Assembly: GCA_937876385.1 (NCBI GenBank)
Contig: CALFHQ010000756.1
Coordinates: forward strand, 1 to 6,452
Origin: an uncultured Pseudomonadota bacterium
GTDB lineage: Bacteria > Myxococcota_A > UBA9042 > CAIXZC01
DNA length: 6,452 nt
Reading direction: 5' to 3'
The notes under the pieces are model-generated. The model was not told where the DNA came from, ran no database searches, and was given only the letters and a program-made list of their open reading frames with translations. This document shows, piece after piece, positions 6,242-6,452 of the stretch (within the stretch, counting starts at the first letter, position 1; the number at the start of each line of letters is the position of its first letter). The position numbers and the translations under genes were made by a program.

Positions 6242-6452
6242 GCCTTGCAATGCGGCCCCTTTTCCGGCCGACGCTGCCAGACTCGCAAGAGACTCCACGG
6301 GCACCGGACCCTTGCGCAGTGTGTATGAGCCATTCTCAAACTAACAAATACAACGCGAACGCTATAGAATTATCGTCGAAAGACCTCTGCGTATCAGGCA
6401 GTTAGCGCTTGACACGGCCGCCCTCCAGAGATAATCGTTGTGTGAACTTAGA
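6242..6452. other. Non-coding right end of the window
   Basis: No convincing gene is visible here on either strand. The open frames that cross it lack ribosome sites and overlap the signal-peptide end or the promoter of the phosphoesterase gene. From about 6330 to 6400 the sequence is noticeably more AT-rich than the coding regions, as expected for a promoter-bearing intergenic stretch. The only site I can point to is the candidate rightward promoter near 6409-6435. Confidence 0.5.
6409..6435 (+). promoter_or_regulatory. Possible rightward promoter for a gene beyond the window
   Basis: A perfect TTGACA -35 hexamer (6409-6414) is followed by GATAAT (6430-6435, 5 of 6 matches to TATAAT), but with only a 15 bp spacer instead of 17. 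Transcription would start near 6442 and leave the window, so the gene or RNA it serves cannot be seen. The short spacer lowers confidence. Confidence 0.35.

Noticed and set aside
6061..6405. Plus-strand open frame of 114 codons at the right end.
   Set aside because: It starts inside the phosphoesterase signal-peptide region in antisense, crosses that gene's promoter, and shows no domain or ribosome site.

Overview
The window is moderately GC-rich bacterial chromosome, densely coding, with strong Shine-Dalgarno sites. It holds four protein genes and two regulatory intergenic regions, with no RNA gene, insertion sequence or CRISPR array. Two predicted lipoproteins carry long Asp/Glu/Val/Ser/Thr-rich spacers between the lipidated cysteine and the folded domain. 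That style is common in Myxococcota, Bradymonadota and related former Deltaproteobacteria, so such an organism (or a metagenomic relative) is the best guess. This is an inference from protein style, not a marker-gene identification.

Layout. Positions 1-3106 are a leftward operon. A family I acyl-CoA:acetate CoA-transferase (562 aa, 3106 to 1418) is followed after 43 bp by a large protein (1374 to 1, cut by the window edge). The first ~300 residues of that protein resemble a degenerate Gfo/Idh/MocA oxidoreductase, and its C-terminal part is a radical SAM domain with CxxxCxxC at residues 329-336. A 213 bp divergent intergenic region (3107-3319) carries a good leftward promoter for the operon, a weaker rightward promoter with an operator-like perfect dyad, and a second inverted repeat. 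Positions 3320-4801 (rightward) encode a lipoprotein alpha/beta hydrolase of the dienelactone hydrolase / PAF-acetylhydrolase-like group with a complete Ser-Asp-His triad. After a 15 bp gap, 6187 to 4817 (leftward) encodes a lipoprotein metallophosphoesterase with purple-acid-phosphatase-like architecture. The right end (6188-6452) is non-coding and holds that gene's promoter, with a perfect 6 bp inverted repeat in the spacer, plus a possible rightward promoter whose gene lies outside the window.

How they may work together. The convergent lipoproteins look like envelope-anchored hydrolases (ester and phosphoester cleavage), consistent with nutrient scavenging. The leftward operon is cytoplasmic: a CoA-transferase that would exchange CoA between small carboxylic acids, and a radical enzyme with an unusual fused domain. 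Their co-transcription suggests a shared, unidentified pathway. The most unusual item is the Gfo/Idh/MocA-like plus radical SAM fusion. I found no clear defence system or mobile element.
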